Below, one piece after another: positions 1-7,933 of a stretch of 8,929 nt of DNA. Under the pieces are notes generated by a model, which saw nothing but the letters and a program-made list of their open reading frames with translations, was not told the origin of the DNA and searched no databases. Source of the stretch: Chthoniobacter flavus (lineage in GTDB: Bacteria; Verrucomicrobiota; Verrucomicrobiia; Chthoniobacterales; Terrimicrobiaceae); the NCBI GenBank assembly GCA_945863785.1, contig CAMBAQ010000072.1, forward strand, positions 1-8,929. Direction: 5' to 3'. Made by a program: the position numbers and the translations under genes. Position 1 is the stretch's first letter; every line of letters begins with the position of its first letter.

Positions 1-89
1 CGACACACCATCCGGACGAGATGACTCCCAATCGCCGACCTGTACAAGGCCAGATGTCGGCAGCACGGACTCGACCAAGATTTTTTACC

Positions 90-1541
90 ATGACTGAAGA
101 CGAGCAGATACCCAAAACCAAGGCTGCAGCCAAAGAGGCTTCCGCACCAAAGGAAGCAACTAAACGCCCACGCACCCGCACTCCACGGATTGGTCCGACC
201 CGACGCAAAGCAGCAAACGCAAAAGTGTCCGAGACTCCTACCCCGCTCGCCGAGGTTGCCCCATCCGCTCCTGCTCCAGTGACAGCGAAAAATCTGCCAC
301 CAGCGCAAAGCGACGCCACAGCGCCTGCTGAAAAGCCTGCTAACTCACCGCAACCCACCGAGGCACGTAATCCAGCTCCGGCACCGGCAGCCCCTGTGCA
401 GCCTCCAGCTCCGCCTGTTCCCGCGACCCCTCCGCCACCACCCGTCTTTGCCGAAGGTATCGTGGAAGTTTCGGGCAAGGGATTCGGTTTTTTACGCGAA
501 GCGAAGCGCAATTTCACCCAGTCGAACAACGACATTTTTGTTACGCCAGAAATCGTGCGCAAATATGGACTTCGTGATGGCATGTGGATTCGTGGCGAGA
601 CTCGCCGGGGAAATCGCGGGCCTCAAATGTACAAGCTCACCGAGCTTGAGGGCGAAGACCCGGATAAATACCAAAACCTTCCCGTCTTTGAAGAACTCAC
701 TACGATTAACCCGAATCAGCGCGTCGTTCTGGAGACCGTTCCTGAGCGCTACACGACACGAGTCATCGATCTCGTAGCTCCCGTTGGCAAAGGTCAGCGT
801 GGCCTTATCGTTGCTCCACCCCGCACGGGAAAAACCACCCTTCTTCAGCACATCGCGGATGCCGTGGTGAAAAACCATCCGGAAATGAAGCTTATCATCC
901 TTTTGGTTGATGAACGCCCAGAGGAAGTCACCGAGATTCGCCGCACCGTTCCCACAGCCGAACTCATGGCTAGCTCGAACGATTGCGATATCAAAACCCA
1001 TACCCGCATTTCGCAACTCGCCATCGACCGCGCAAAACGCCTCGTCGAAATGGGTAAGGATGTCTTTGTGCTCATGGATTCCCTCACCCGCATCGGCCGT
1101 GCTTTCAACAACGCCCAAGGCGGTGGCGGTCGCACGATGTCAGGCGGCGTGGATGCTCGCGCTCTAGAAATCCCTCGCAAACTTTTTGCTGCAGCCCGCA
1201 ACACCGAGGAAGCCGGTTCCCTCACCATCCTCGCCACGGCTCTCATTGAGACCAACAGCAGAATGGATGACCTTATTTTCCAAGAATTCAAAGGCACCGG
1301 CAATATGGAGCTCGTCCTAGATCGCAAGATCAGCGACCAACGCATCTACCCTGCTGTGGATATTTTTCAATCCGGCACCCGCCGCGAAGAACTGCTCATT
1401 CCCGAAGAAGACCTGCACAAAATCAGCGTGATTCGGAGAGGGCTCTCGGGCCACAAACCCCTTGAGGCCATTGAACGCCTTCTTTTCTTCATTCGCAAAT
1501 ACCCCACCAACGCACAGTTGCTGAAAAATCTCCCAGGCTAA
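90..1541 (+). CDS. rho: Transcription termination factor Rho
   Basis: Rho is a hexameric, RNA-dependent ATPase and helicase that terminates transcription in the cytoplasm. Numbering from the ATG at 90 (483 aa): residues about 1-118 are a low-complexity Lys/Arg then Pro/Ala-rich stretch, probably disordered. The cold-shock-like primary RNA-binding domain follows (about 119-200, with GKGFGFLRE). The RecA-like ATPase core has Walker A APPRTGKTT (242-250), the catalytic Glu in LLVDERPEE (E275), Walker B VFVLMD (D330), the RNA-contacting loop GGGGRTMSGG (344-353) and SGTRREE (428-434), which holds the likely arginine finger. The core is full length and intact. The usual N-terminal helix bundle is not seen. 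Start choice is uncertain: in-frame ATGs lie at 21, 54 and 90, none with a strong ribosome-binding site, and the frame is open to the left edge, so the protein could begin outside the window. I chose 90 because MTEDEQ begins residues typical of this extension. Confidence 0.97.
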   Translation: MTEDEQIPKTKAAAKEASAPKEATKRPRTRTPRIGPTRRKAANAKVSETPTPLAEVAPSAPAPVTAKNLPPAQSDATAPAEKPANSPQPTEARNPAPAPAAPVQPPAPPVPATPPPPPVFAEGIVEVSGKGFGFLREAKRNFTQSNNDIFVTPEIVRKYGLRDGMWIRGETRRGNRGPQMYKLTELEGEDPDKYQNLPVFEELTTINPNQRVVLETVPERYTTRVIDLVAPVGKGQRGLIVAPPRTGKTTLLQHIADAVVKNHPEMKLIILLVDERPEEVTEIRRTVPTAELMASSNDCDIKTHTRISQLAIDRAKRLVEMGKDVFVLMDSLTRIGRAFNNAQGGGGRTMSGGVDARALEIPRKLFAAARNTEEAGSLTILATALIETNSRMDDLIFQEFKGTGNMELVLDRKISDQRIYPAVDIFQSGTRREELLIPEEDLHKISVIRRGLSGHKPLEAIERLLFFIRKYPTNAQLLKNLPG

Positions 1542-1578
1542 AATCAGGAAGCGCGCAAAGGACTCAAGGAAATCTGTC

Positions 1579-1599
1579 TTAACTCCGTTGCGGAGTTAA
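1579..1599. terminator. Bidirectional hairpin between convergent genes
   Basis: A perfect inverted repeat, TTAACTCCG / CGGAGTTAA with a 3-nt loop, lies 37 nt after the rho stop codon. It contains the TAA stop (1596-1598) of the convergent NRPS-like gene. Its position between two converging genes fits a shared terminator. Neither strand has a clear run of T after the stem, so it is not a classical intrinsic terminator; it may protect 3' ends or act with Rho. Confidence 0.45.
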
Positions 1600-4500
1600 A
1601 ACAATTCCGGCGTCCCTGTGCTATTGAGAATCGAGGCTATTCTTTTAGCCGCAGGGTGGGACAACATATCCCTCCAAGTTGATTTCACAGGTTCAAATAT
1701 CACGTTGGGAAGCATCTCTCTCCAGACGTCCACCGCTTCAACCGGCATATCCGAGGGCATCACTACGGTCGCAGGGATACCGGAAACGGGAAAGCGATAT
1801 TTTTTCCAAGCACTCTCATGTCGCACGGCGATGTCGCTGAACGCACCAATCGGCTCCATTTTTGGGGAATAGGATGTTTTCTTGAGGACTTTTTTGACTG
1901 ATTCCAACCAACCCACCGGTTGCAAAACTACAGGCAGTACTGCTCCGATCAAGACAAGCTGAGGTAGCGTGCGTCCCGCAGAATCAAGCTGGCGAGCCAT
2001 CTCAAGAGCCACCATCCCCCCGAAACCGAATCCCGCGAGCTTCCAAGTGACGGGATTCTCATCCTCCAGCAAGGCGGCGATATATTGGGCTGCCGCACTT
2101 TCGATCGAAGGGTGACAGGCCTCTGGAGTATGCTCACCGCGTGCAGCAATCCCCAAGATGCGTCGCGATGGTCCCAACGCGGTCAACAAATCACGATATA
2201 TCTCTGGGGACCCGCTCGAATCATGCACTAGCACAAGCAATTCTCCGCCGGAACCCTCCTGCATTTGGACCACAGGGACCCATGACTCCTTGCTAACGCG
2301 GGTTGTCTTCATCTCCTCCTCGCGGGCATTGGGGCGCACGGGTGAGGCCAAAATCGCGACCACAGGCGCTGGCACTTGCGATTTTGGCAATGCGCTCTCA
2401 TCAATCCATCCGGCGCGATTAAGCAGCCACTCATTCACAGGCATGGTGCCTGGTATGAGTTGCGGCGCTAAAACGTAAGGAGCGGCCCCCATAAAGACAT
2501 CAAAACTCTGCTGAACAAAGGGCTGCATGGCTCGAATCTGTTCCGCCGTGGGGATTCCTGCATGAGCCCGATCGGCGCTCTCCAAATGGAGATTCCCATC
2601 GGCATCTCTCCACCCTACCAATCCGAGGGGCACTCCGCGGCGATCCGTACTATCTGGGAGATTCTTCCAACCCGGGAATTTAAAGTAAACAACGCCCGCA
2701 TACCCGACCGGCAACGCCAATCCATCCTCATCGCAGATCAGAACCTCGACTTCCGCCGTAGGCTTGCCCACTGAGAGCAAGAGGCCATCCCTCCGGGCCT
2801 CCCCGGCAACACCGAGACCACAGAGACTAGCCGGACTGAAAAACACGACCTGCCGGATTGGCGGATGATGCTGATCGCTCCAAATCTTATGCGCCGTTGC
2901 GAGCGGAGCCCCAGCTTCGATGGCGACCACACGAAGCGTCTCGGAGGCAGCGGTTTCACCTCTGGCCCATGCGGCGGCTTGGTTCGCCCATTCGGGTGAC
3001 GTCAAACGAAGATGCGTGACCTGCGCCGTAGCGGATTCCAGCAAATCCTCACCTGCGACATGAACGATGCCACCGGATAGGAGCGGAATAATCCACTCGT
3101 CAAAAAAAGCACCACCCCCAGGCGTAGCGCGCACCAGAAAACTATCGCCACACTTGAAGTTCAATACCCGAGCGCCCTCGATGGCTGCAGTGACGAGCAT
3201 GTTGTGAGTGAGGGCACGAATCATCGGCGGCTCGCCATCGACATGACCGGGAACCGATGCTGCAAGTTCGTCGGCCTGGATTTCCCTTTTCTCCATCGGC
3301 TCCACCTCAAGAGAATCCCAATCTTGGTCGATAATAATTCGGCGGCGCTGGAAGGCGTCGACTTGGGATGCACTCGATCCATCGCAGATCACGACACTCA
3401 CATCATGGGCTGCGAGAGTCGACTCGACCCAGTCCGGAGGGGACGTCGGATCAATCGCCAAGCAGGAGTTGCCAGCCTTCCAGACACCCAGCAGAGCCAC
3501 ACCGATCCAAGCCGATGGGGACAAAAACAAGCTGGCATGCCAACCTCCAGCAAACCCAAGCTGCTTCAAATGCGAAGCCAGTTTGTCGGAGAGGGAATCG
3601 AGTTGAGCATAGGTCATCGTATATTCACCGAATCTCACAGCAACACGATCGCCATGTTCTGCTGCCATTTTTTGGAATGCATCAACGACTGATACCGGCA
3701 ACTCATGAAGTTCCGGTCCGCGTGACCAATCACGCAAAGCACAAATCTCCTCAGGCATCAGGAGAGGCAATCGGGCGACCGGCTTTTCGTAAAAATCAGC
3801 AAGGCCGATGATCAGCCCCGTCAGGCGTGAGAGGAGTTCCTTTGCCGCAAACTCGCTTGAAAATGCCCCCGAGAGAGACAGTTCCAATCTCGGGCCGGGC
3901 CGCGCTTCGAGCACGAGACCGGGAGACACTTTTGTCTGAAGTTGGGCGTCAAAATTAATCCACCGAGGCAGGGCCGTATGGATGACGTCATTGATCGAAT
4001 TCGGCTGCCATACAAAGGCGGCACTGATGTCCAGCATCGTGCATTCGAGACCAGCATTGCGCAGGGCCTCATCAGGATCGATCCAACTTTGCTCAGCCAT
4101 GGTATCGGATAGAGCCTGAGCGGAATCCAACCAGTCCTTCACAGAACCATTCCACGACTGGACTACGGGCAGCCAGTTTTGAAAATATCCGACCTCACTG
4201 GATTCCTCCCGTCCGTCAAAAAGGCATTGCATCAGATTCCCCGATGCCCCGAATCGGCGCAGCAACAGGGACCACAGACACCGCACCACCAAGCTTTCTT
4301 CGAGATCGTGATCGTGGCAAAACTTCGCAAAGGCGGTCGATTTTTCGCGATCAATCAGGAGCGTTGATCGCGTCTGCGAAGGATTTCCCATTCGCGGCGC
4401 CAATACAATGGGTGCGGAAGCCCCAGTAAGAAATTCCTCCCAGTTTTTCGCCTTTGACCCAGCAGGAAAATCCGCCACCGGAGCCAAAGGAGACTGGCCC

Positions 4501-4967
4501 ATCGTTTGTAATAAATCCAACAACACCCTAGTGAGCGAAAACTCATCAAGCAGGAAGGACGGAGTGGTGAGAAGATAATGTCCCCCACCCCCAGGGAGGC
4601 GGATTTCATGAAAGCGTACCAACGGAACCGCTATCGCCTCAAACTCGTTGGTGGCATCGGCCTCAAGCAGCACATTCCATCGTTTTGATATTTCCTCAGG
4701 CGGAACACTCTGCCAATCCATCTGCACCCATGTCGGTTCGGCTTTATCGGCCTCTCGCACCATCACTCCCTCGACTGTTTTGGTGAAGGCGGAGCGGAGG
4801 ATCGGGTGACGTTGCATCACAACCTCCCATGAGTGACGCAGGAATTCCGAGTTCACACTTTCCCCGAAACTAATCGAAACCTGCGTATTGGCACCGGGCG
4901 CGGAGGGTTGGGACTGGTGGCGCTTGTAAGCGGCCGCCTGCATTGGATTTGCCGGGTATTGCCTCAT
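1596..4967 (-). CDS. Degenerate NRPS-like protein (C-A-TE, no carrier domain)
   Basis: The 1123-aa protein has the fold order of a nonribosomal peptide synthetase termination module. Condensation-like domain, about 1-400: opening YPANPMQ, then GR...GYFQNWLP (252-267), but the HHxxxDG site reads PSFLLDE (136-142). Adenylation-like domain, about 424-861: MTYAQL (A1, 451-456), GVWKAGNSCLAIDP (A2, about 494-507) and FFDEW (A4, 621-625) are recognisable. The A3 phosphate loop (about 572-583) lacks its Ser/Thr/Gly/Lys pattern, A5 reads SPAS (711-714), A7 lacks TGD, A8 is unrecognisable, and the A10 lysine is Trp854. Thioesterase-like domain, about 895-1115: GWSFGG reads GFGFGG (Ser to Gly981), the Asp position is Gly1008 and the His position Trp1098. 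Only about 35 residues separate the last two domains, so no carrier protein fits. The start at 4967 is supported because the condensation fold begins at residue 4; there is no clear ribosome-binding site. The gene follows ilvD by 16 nt, so it is probably in the same operon. Catalysis is very unlikely; the real role is unknown. Confidence 0.85.
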   Translation of the reverse strand: MRQYPANPMQAAAYKRHQSQPSAPGANTQVSISFGESVNSEFLRHSWEVVMQRHPILRSAFTKTVEGVMVREADKAEPTWVQMDWQSVPPEEISKRWNVLLEADATNEFEAIAVPLVRFHEIRLPGGGGHYLLTTPSFLLDEFSLTRVLLDLLQTMGQSPLAPVADFPAGSKAKNWEEFLTGASAPIVLAPRMGNPSQTRSTLLIDREKSTAFAKFCHDHDLEESLVVRCLWSLLLRRFGASGNLMQCLFDGREESSEVGYFQNWLPVVQSWNGSVKDWLDSAQALSDTMAEQSWIDPDEALRNAGLECTMLDISAAFVWQPNSINDVIHTALPRWINFDAQLQTKVSPGLVLEARPGPRLELSLSGAFSSEFAAKELLSRLTGLIIGLADFYEKPVARLPLLMPEEICALRDWSRGPELHELPVSVVDAFQKMAAEHGDRVAVRFGEYTMTYAQLDSLSDKLASHLKQLGFAGGWHASLFLSPSAWIGVALLGVWKAGNSCLAIDPTSPPDWVESTLAAHDVSVVICDGSSASQVDAFQRRRIIIDQDWDSLEVEPMEKREIQADELAASVPGHVDGEPPMIRALTHNMLVTAAIEGARVLNFKCGDSFLVRATPGGGAFFDEWIIPLLSGGIVHVAGEDLLESATAQVTHLRLTSPEWANQAAAWARGETAASETLRVVAIEAGAPLATAHKIWSDQHHPPIRQVVFFSPASLCGLGVAGEARRDGLLLSVGKPTAEVEVLICDEDGLALPVGYAGVVYFKFPGWKNLPDSTDRRGVPLGLVGWRDADGNLHLESADRAHAGIPTAEQIRAMQPFVQQSFDVFMGAAPYVLAPQLIPGTMPVNEWLLNRAGWIDESALPKSQVPAPVVAILASPVRPNAREEEMKTTRVSKESWVPVVQMQEGSGGELLVLVHDSSGSPEIYRDLLTALGPSRRILGIAARGEHTPEACHPSIESAAAQYIAALLEDENPVTWKLAGFGFGGMVALEMARQLDSAGRTLPQLVLIGAVLPVVLQPVGWLESVKKVLKKTSYSPKMEPIGAFSDIAVRHESAWKKYRFPVSGIPATVVMPSDMPVEAVDVWREMLPNVIFEPVKSTWRDMLSHPAAKRIASILNSTGTPELF

Positions 4968-4983
4968 GGGTTAAAAAAGTTGC

Positions 4984-6675
4984 TTAAAGATCCGTCACAG
5001 CGCCTTGGGAGGCGGTGGAAACGAGTTTCGCATACTTGGCGAGCACTCCGCGATTGTAACGGACTTTTGGCTTTTTCCACTTCGCAAGACGGGCCGCAAT
5101 TTCCTTCGCGGGGACATCCAGCGTGATCTTGTGATTCACGCCATCGATGGTGATCCCATCGCCGTTCTTCACGATGGCCAAGGGACCGCCGTCAAAGGCT
5201 TCAGGGGTAATGTGACCGACCACAAATCCATGAGTCCCGCCAGAGAATCGTCCATCAGTGATGAGCGCGACATCTTTGCCCAACCCACAACCCATCACAG
5301 CGCTTGTGGGTGAAAGCATCTCGCGCATTCCCGGACCGCCTCTTGGCCCCTCGTAGCGGATCACAATCACGTCCCCCTTCTTAATTTTTCCGGCAAGAAT
5401 GGCCTCGAGCGCCTTCTCTTCAGATTCATAAACGCGAGCAGTGCCTTCAAACTTCTCGCCTTCTTTGCCACTGATCTTGGCAACGGCTCCATCGGGAGCG
5501 AGGTTGCCTTTGAGAATAACAAGGTGGCTGTCTTTTTTGATCGGATTGCTGATCGGGCGAATGATTTCCTGGCCTTTTGGGTAGGCCTTAAACGGGGCAA
5601 GATTTTGCTTGAGCGTTTTTCCGGTAACCGTGAGGCAGTCGCCGTGGAGCAATCCCTCGGCCAACAACATTTTCATCATCGGGACAATTCCGCCGATCGC
5701 TACCAACTCGGACATCAAGAAACGGCCACTCGGCTTGAGATCAGCTAAAACAGGCACTCGGCGACCAATGCGAGTGAAGTCTTCCAAAGTCAGCTTGATG
5801 TTCGCTGTGTGGGCGATGGCCAAGAGGTGCAGAACGGCATTCGTTGAACCACCCAAAGCAATCGTCACCGTGATCGCATTCTCCAGCGCTTCCTTGGAAA
5901 TGATATCCGAGGGGCGGATACCGCGCTTCAGCATGTTGAGAACGGCCGCTCCCGCCTCACGGCAGTCGGTGACTTTCTGAGGTGATACCGCGTTTTGTGC
6001 CGAGCTATTCGGCAGACTGAATCCCATCGCTTCAATCGCGGAAGCCATGGTATTCGCCGTATACATGCCACCACAGGATCCAGGCCCAGGAATTGCGCGG
6101 GATTCGACATCATGAAGATCCTTCATGGAGATTTTATTCGCGGCACATTGTCCAACCGCTTCAAAAACGGACACCACGTCCAACTGACGCTTGGCGAAGC
6201 AACCCGGAAGAATCGTTCCACCATAAACAAAAGTCGCTGCACGATTCATGCGCACGATGGCCATGACGCAGGCCGGCATGTTTTTATCGCACCCGCCGAT
6301 AGCCACAAACCCGTCGAACCCCTGACACCCAACGACCGTCTCGATGGAGTCTGCAATAACCTCTCGCGAAACGAGCGAATACTTCATCCCCTCGGTTCCC
6401 ATCGAAATTCCATCGGAGATCGTTATGGTATTGAAGATCGTCGCCTTTCCACCCGCCGCATCGATACCCAGAGCGGCTTCGCGGGCGAGTTGATCGATGT
6501 GCATATTGCATGGCGTCACCATGCTCCACGTCGAAGCCACACCGATCTGCGACTTCGAGAAATCGCTCTCCTTGTAACCCACGGGATAAAGCATAGCGCG
6601 ACTCGGCGCGCGACTCAGCCCATCAAGCAAGGCGGATGAAAACGGACGCATCTGAGAGTTGGATTTGGATGGCAT
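4984..6675 (-). CDS. ilvD: Dihydroxy-acid dehydratase
   Basis: IlvD dehydrates 2,3-dihydroxy-isovalerate and 2,3-dihydroxy-3-methylvalerate to the keto acids that are transaminated to valine and isoleucine; the valine keto acid also feeds leucine and pantothenate. The 563 aa match the usual length of the family. The three iron-sulfur cysteines are in place: C56 in TPCNMH, C129 in GGCDKNMP and C201 in GSCGGMYTANTM. Also present are the Mg-site ISDGI (D88), K131 after the second cysteine, EGPRGGPGM (442-450), and DGRFSGG (474-480) with the serine expected to act as base. The shorter length and the SCGGMYTANTMASAIEA form around C201 resemble the plant/mycobacterial [2Fe-2S] type more than the longer E. 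coli type; that is from family knowledge, not measured. It lies 100 nt after the glycohydrolase-family gene and 16 nt before the NRPS-like gene. An alternative start is Met9 (6651). No strong ribosome-binding site or attenuator is visible upstream. Confidence 0.97.
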   Translation of the reverse strand: MPSKSNSQMRPFSSALLDGLSRAPSRAMLYPVGYKESDFSKSQIGVASTWSMVTPCNMHIDQLAREAALGIDAAGGKATIFNTITISDGISMGTEGMKYSLVSREVIADSIETVVGCQGFDGFVAIGGCDKNMPACVMAIVRMNRAATFVYGGTILPGCFAKRQLDVVSVFEAVGQCAANKISMKDLHDVESRAIPGPGSCGGMYTANTMASAIEAMGFSLPNSSAQNAVSPQKVTDCREAGAAVLNMLKRGIRPSDIISKEALENAITVTIALGGSTNAVLHLLAIAHTANIKLTLEDFTRIGRRVPVLADLKPSGRFLMSELVAIGGIVPMMKMLLAEGLLHGDCLTVTGKTLKQNLAPFKAYPKGQEIIRPISNPIKKDSHLVILKGNLAPDGAVAKISGKEGEKFEGTARVYESEEKALEAILAGKIKKGDVIVIRYEGPRGGPGMREMLSPTSAVMGCGLGKDVALITDGRFSGGTHGFVVGHITPEAFDGGPLAIVKNGDGITIDGVNHKITLDVPAKEIAARLAKWKKPKVRYNRGVLAKYAKLVSTASQGAVTDL

Positions 6676-6775
6676 AATGGAAAGTTAGAGTGAAATGGAT
6701 TTAGGTAAAATCAACCCCCATTATTCCGACTCCCATCTGGGATGAAAAGGCATTTCCCGAGACAAATATTCCCTA

Positions 6776-7801
6776 CTACTCCTGCGACCAAACCAAGTCA
6801 TCCCCTCCCAAGTGGCCTTCCTCGATCTTCTTTATTCCTTGTAAAAAACGCAGCCCTGCGCGCCACTTCAGCGGAACCTTGCAGGCTGCTCCGAGAAGAG
6901 AACCAACCACGGCACCCCGATGGCAATTATCTCCGCCCAAATTCGCATTCGCGATGATCCCACCAGAATAATCCCGCGCATATTTCCAAACCAGATAAAG
7001 CGCCGCAGGGAACGCATCTTTGATGTAGCATGCCGGGCTCAAGATTTCCCCGATCACAGCCTCATCGCTCTTCTTGCTCCAGGCCTCGACCTTCCGCCTC
7101 GAAATGTAATCCGCCGCCTCCCCAAAAAGTGCCTCCTCTACACTCAATGCACCGATCTCGATTGCCACATGGAGGCGCACCAAGGTATCCGCGGCACGAA
7201 GCACATCGCTATTTTTGTGAGTGAGCGCAACGTGCTCCTGCACCACCGCGCGCAAGTCGGGATGCCCCGCTCCAAGTGCTGAGACGAGTGCCGGCACGGA
7301 CGCCAATCCCCCAATGTGAACATCATCCACGCCGCACGACTGCCATTTTTTTCCACGCGCATAATTCGTAAAAAAAGCCCGATGACATTCCTCAACATAA
7401 GTGTCTCTATGCCTACCCGGCGTCAGCATAAAATCGCAGTATTTCTCGATCCAGGCGCCCGCATCATAGCACCCCGCCTCGCGCACCTGCTCAAACAAGG
7501 TCACCGCCAACTGAAAATTCAGAGTATTTTCCCCAGCGTGAAGGAACTGGTGATAGTGCACCCCCTTGCGTCCCCAATACACCGCCTGCTCATGAAGGAT
7601 ATTTACCTTTTCATTGAGCGGTTGATATTCCGAGCGCCACAAAATGCTATCGGGATGCGGCGACTTGGGAGCTACGTAATACTTCACACGTCCATAATCA
7701 AGACCCAGCGCCACTCGGTTATAATACCAATGCACCGGCATGGATAGAGCATCCGCAGCCAAAGCCCCAACCAAAGCCCAATCACTTTTGTGATTTATCA
7801 T
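6776..7801 (-). CDS. ADP-ribosylglycohydrolase (ARH/crystallin J1) family protein
   Basis: The 341-aa soluble protein has the all-helical ARH (DraG/ARH3/J1-crystallin) family layout. The opening GALAADALSMPVHW (12-25) matches the GAxxGDAxG motif, HIGGLASVPAL (162-172) and the AFPAALYL segment (263-270) fit the middle, and ANLGGDNCHRGAVVGSLLGA (286-305) matches the C-terminal GGDTD metal motif. Classical members bind two Mg ions and remove ADP-ribose from proteins or related molecules. Here the first metal motif, normally TDDT, reads GENT (90-93) and the second reads GGDNC (289-293), so two or more usual Asp ligands are replaced. Either it is a subfamily with a different metal site or substrate, or it is inactive. 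The substrate cannot be inferred. The start at 7801 is the only ATG giving the conserved N-terminus; upstream codons offer no better one. It is transcribed toward ilvD and away from the tRNA-Arg gene. Confidence 0.85.
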   Translation of the reverse strand: MINHKSDWALVGALAADALSMPVHWYYNRVALGLDYGRVKYYVAPKSPHPDSILWRSEYQPLNEKVNILHEQAVYWGRKGVHYHQFLHAGENTLNFQLAVTLFEQVREAGCYDAGAWIEKYCDFMLTPGRHRDTYVEECHRAFFTNYARGKKWQSCGVDDVHIGGLASVPALVSALGAGHPDLRAVVQEHVALTHKNSDVLRAADTLVRLHVAIEIGALSVEEALFGEAADYISRRKVEAWSKKSDEAVIGEILSPACYIKDAFPAALYLVWKYARDYSGGIIANANLGGDNCHRGAVVGSLLGAACKVPLKWRAGLRFLQGIKKIEEGHLGGDDLVWSQE

Positions 7802-7844
7802 CGCATTCAGGATACGGACCGCACTGCGCCCAGCGATGCATCAA

Positions 7845-7873
7845 CTTATTCCCATCATCGAAAATAATCCCAA
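7845..7873 (-). promoter_or_regulatory. Candidate promoter of the glycohydrolase-family gene
   Basis: On the minus strand TTGGGA (7873-7868) is followed after 17 nt by AATAAG (7850-7845), four of six matches to each sigma70 box, leaving a leader of about 35-40 nt. This is the best box pair before the gene but is weak. A 10-nt palindrome, CAAAATTTTG (7871-7880), overlaps the -35 box; its role is unknown. Confidence 0.25.
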
Positions 7874-7890
7874 AATTTTGCATTTCCTAA

Positions 7891-7920
7891 TTGACCCTCA
7901 CGCACAACTTCGTCTATGTT
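7891..7920 (+). promoter_or_regulatory. Promoter of tRNA-Arg
   Basis: TTGACC (7891-7896) matches five of six -35 bases, and TATGTT (7915-7920) matches four of six -10 bases, with an 18-nt spacer. Transcription would start around 7927, a few bases before the mature tRNA 5' end at 7934, which is typical for a tRNA promoter. It is divergent from the glycohydrolase-family gene. Confidence 0.6.
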
Positions 7921-7933
7921 CTTTGCTCCTTCA

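Noticed and set aside
492..1118. 208-residue open frame on the minus strand inside rho
   Set aside because: It lies fully antisense to the conserved Rho core, and its translation matches no family pattern; it is a shadow of the rho codons.
3204..3811. Two plus-strand open frames of 162 and 147 residues within the NRPS-like gene
   Set aside because: Both are antisense to continuous condensation/adenylation-like coding sequence, overlap each other in different frames and have low-complexity, His/Arg/Ser-rich translations.
5995..6639. 214-residue plus-strand open frame inside ilvD
   Set aside because: Antisense to highly conserved ilvD motifs, with an Arg/His-rich translation and no recognisable domain.
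6676..6775. Promoter, attenuator or terminator between the glycohydrolase-family gene and ilvD
   Set aside because: A TTGATT on the minus strand has no good -10 box at 16-18 nt, and the TCCCA/TGGGA repeat near 6731-6742 is too short and lacks a T tract. No leader peptide rich in Ile/Val/Leu is visible.
7871..7880. Palindrome CAAAATTTTG as a regulator binding site
   Set aside because: A single AT-rich 10-mer palindrome is expected by chance in an intergenic region and no second copy is nearby.
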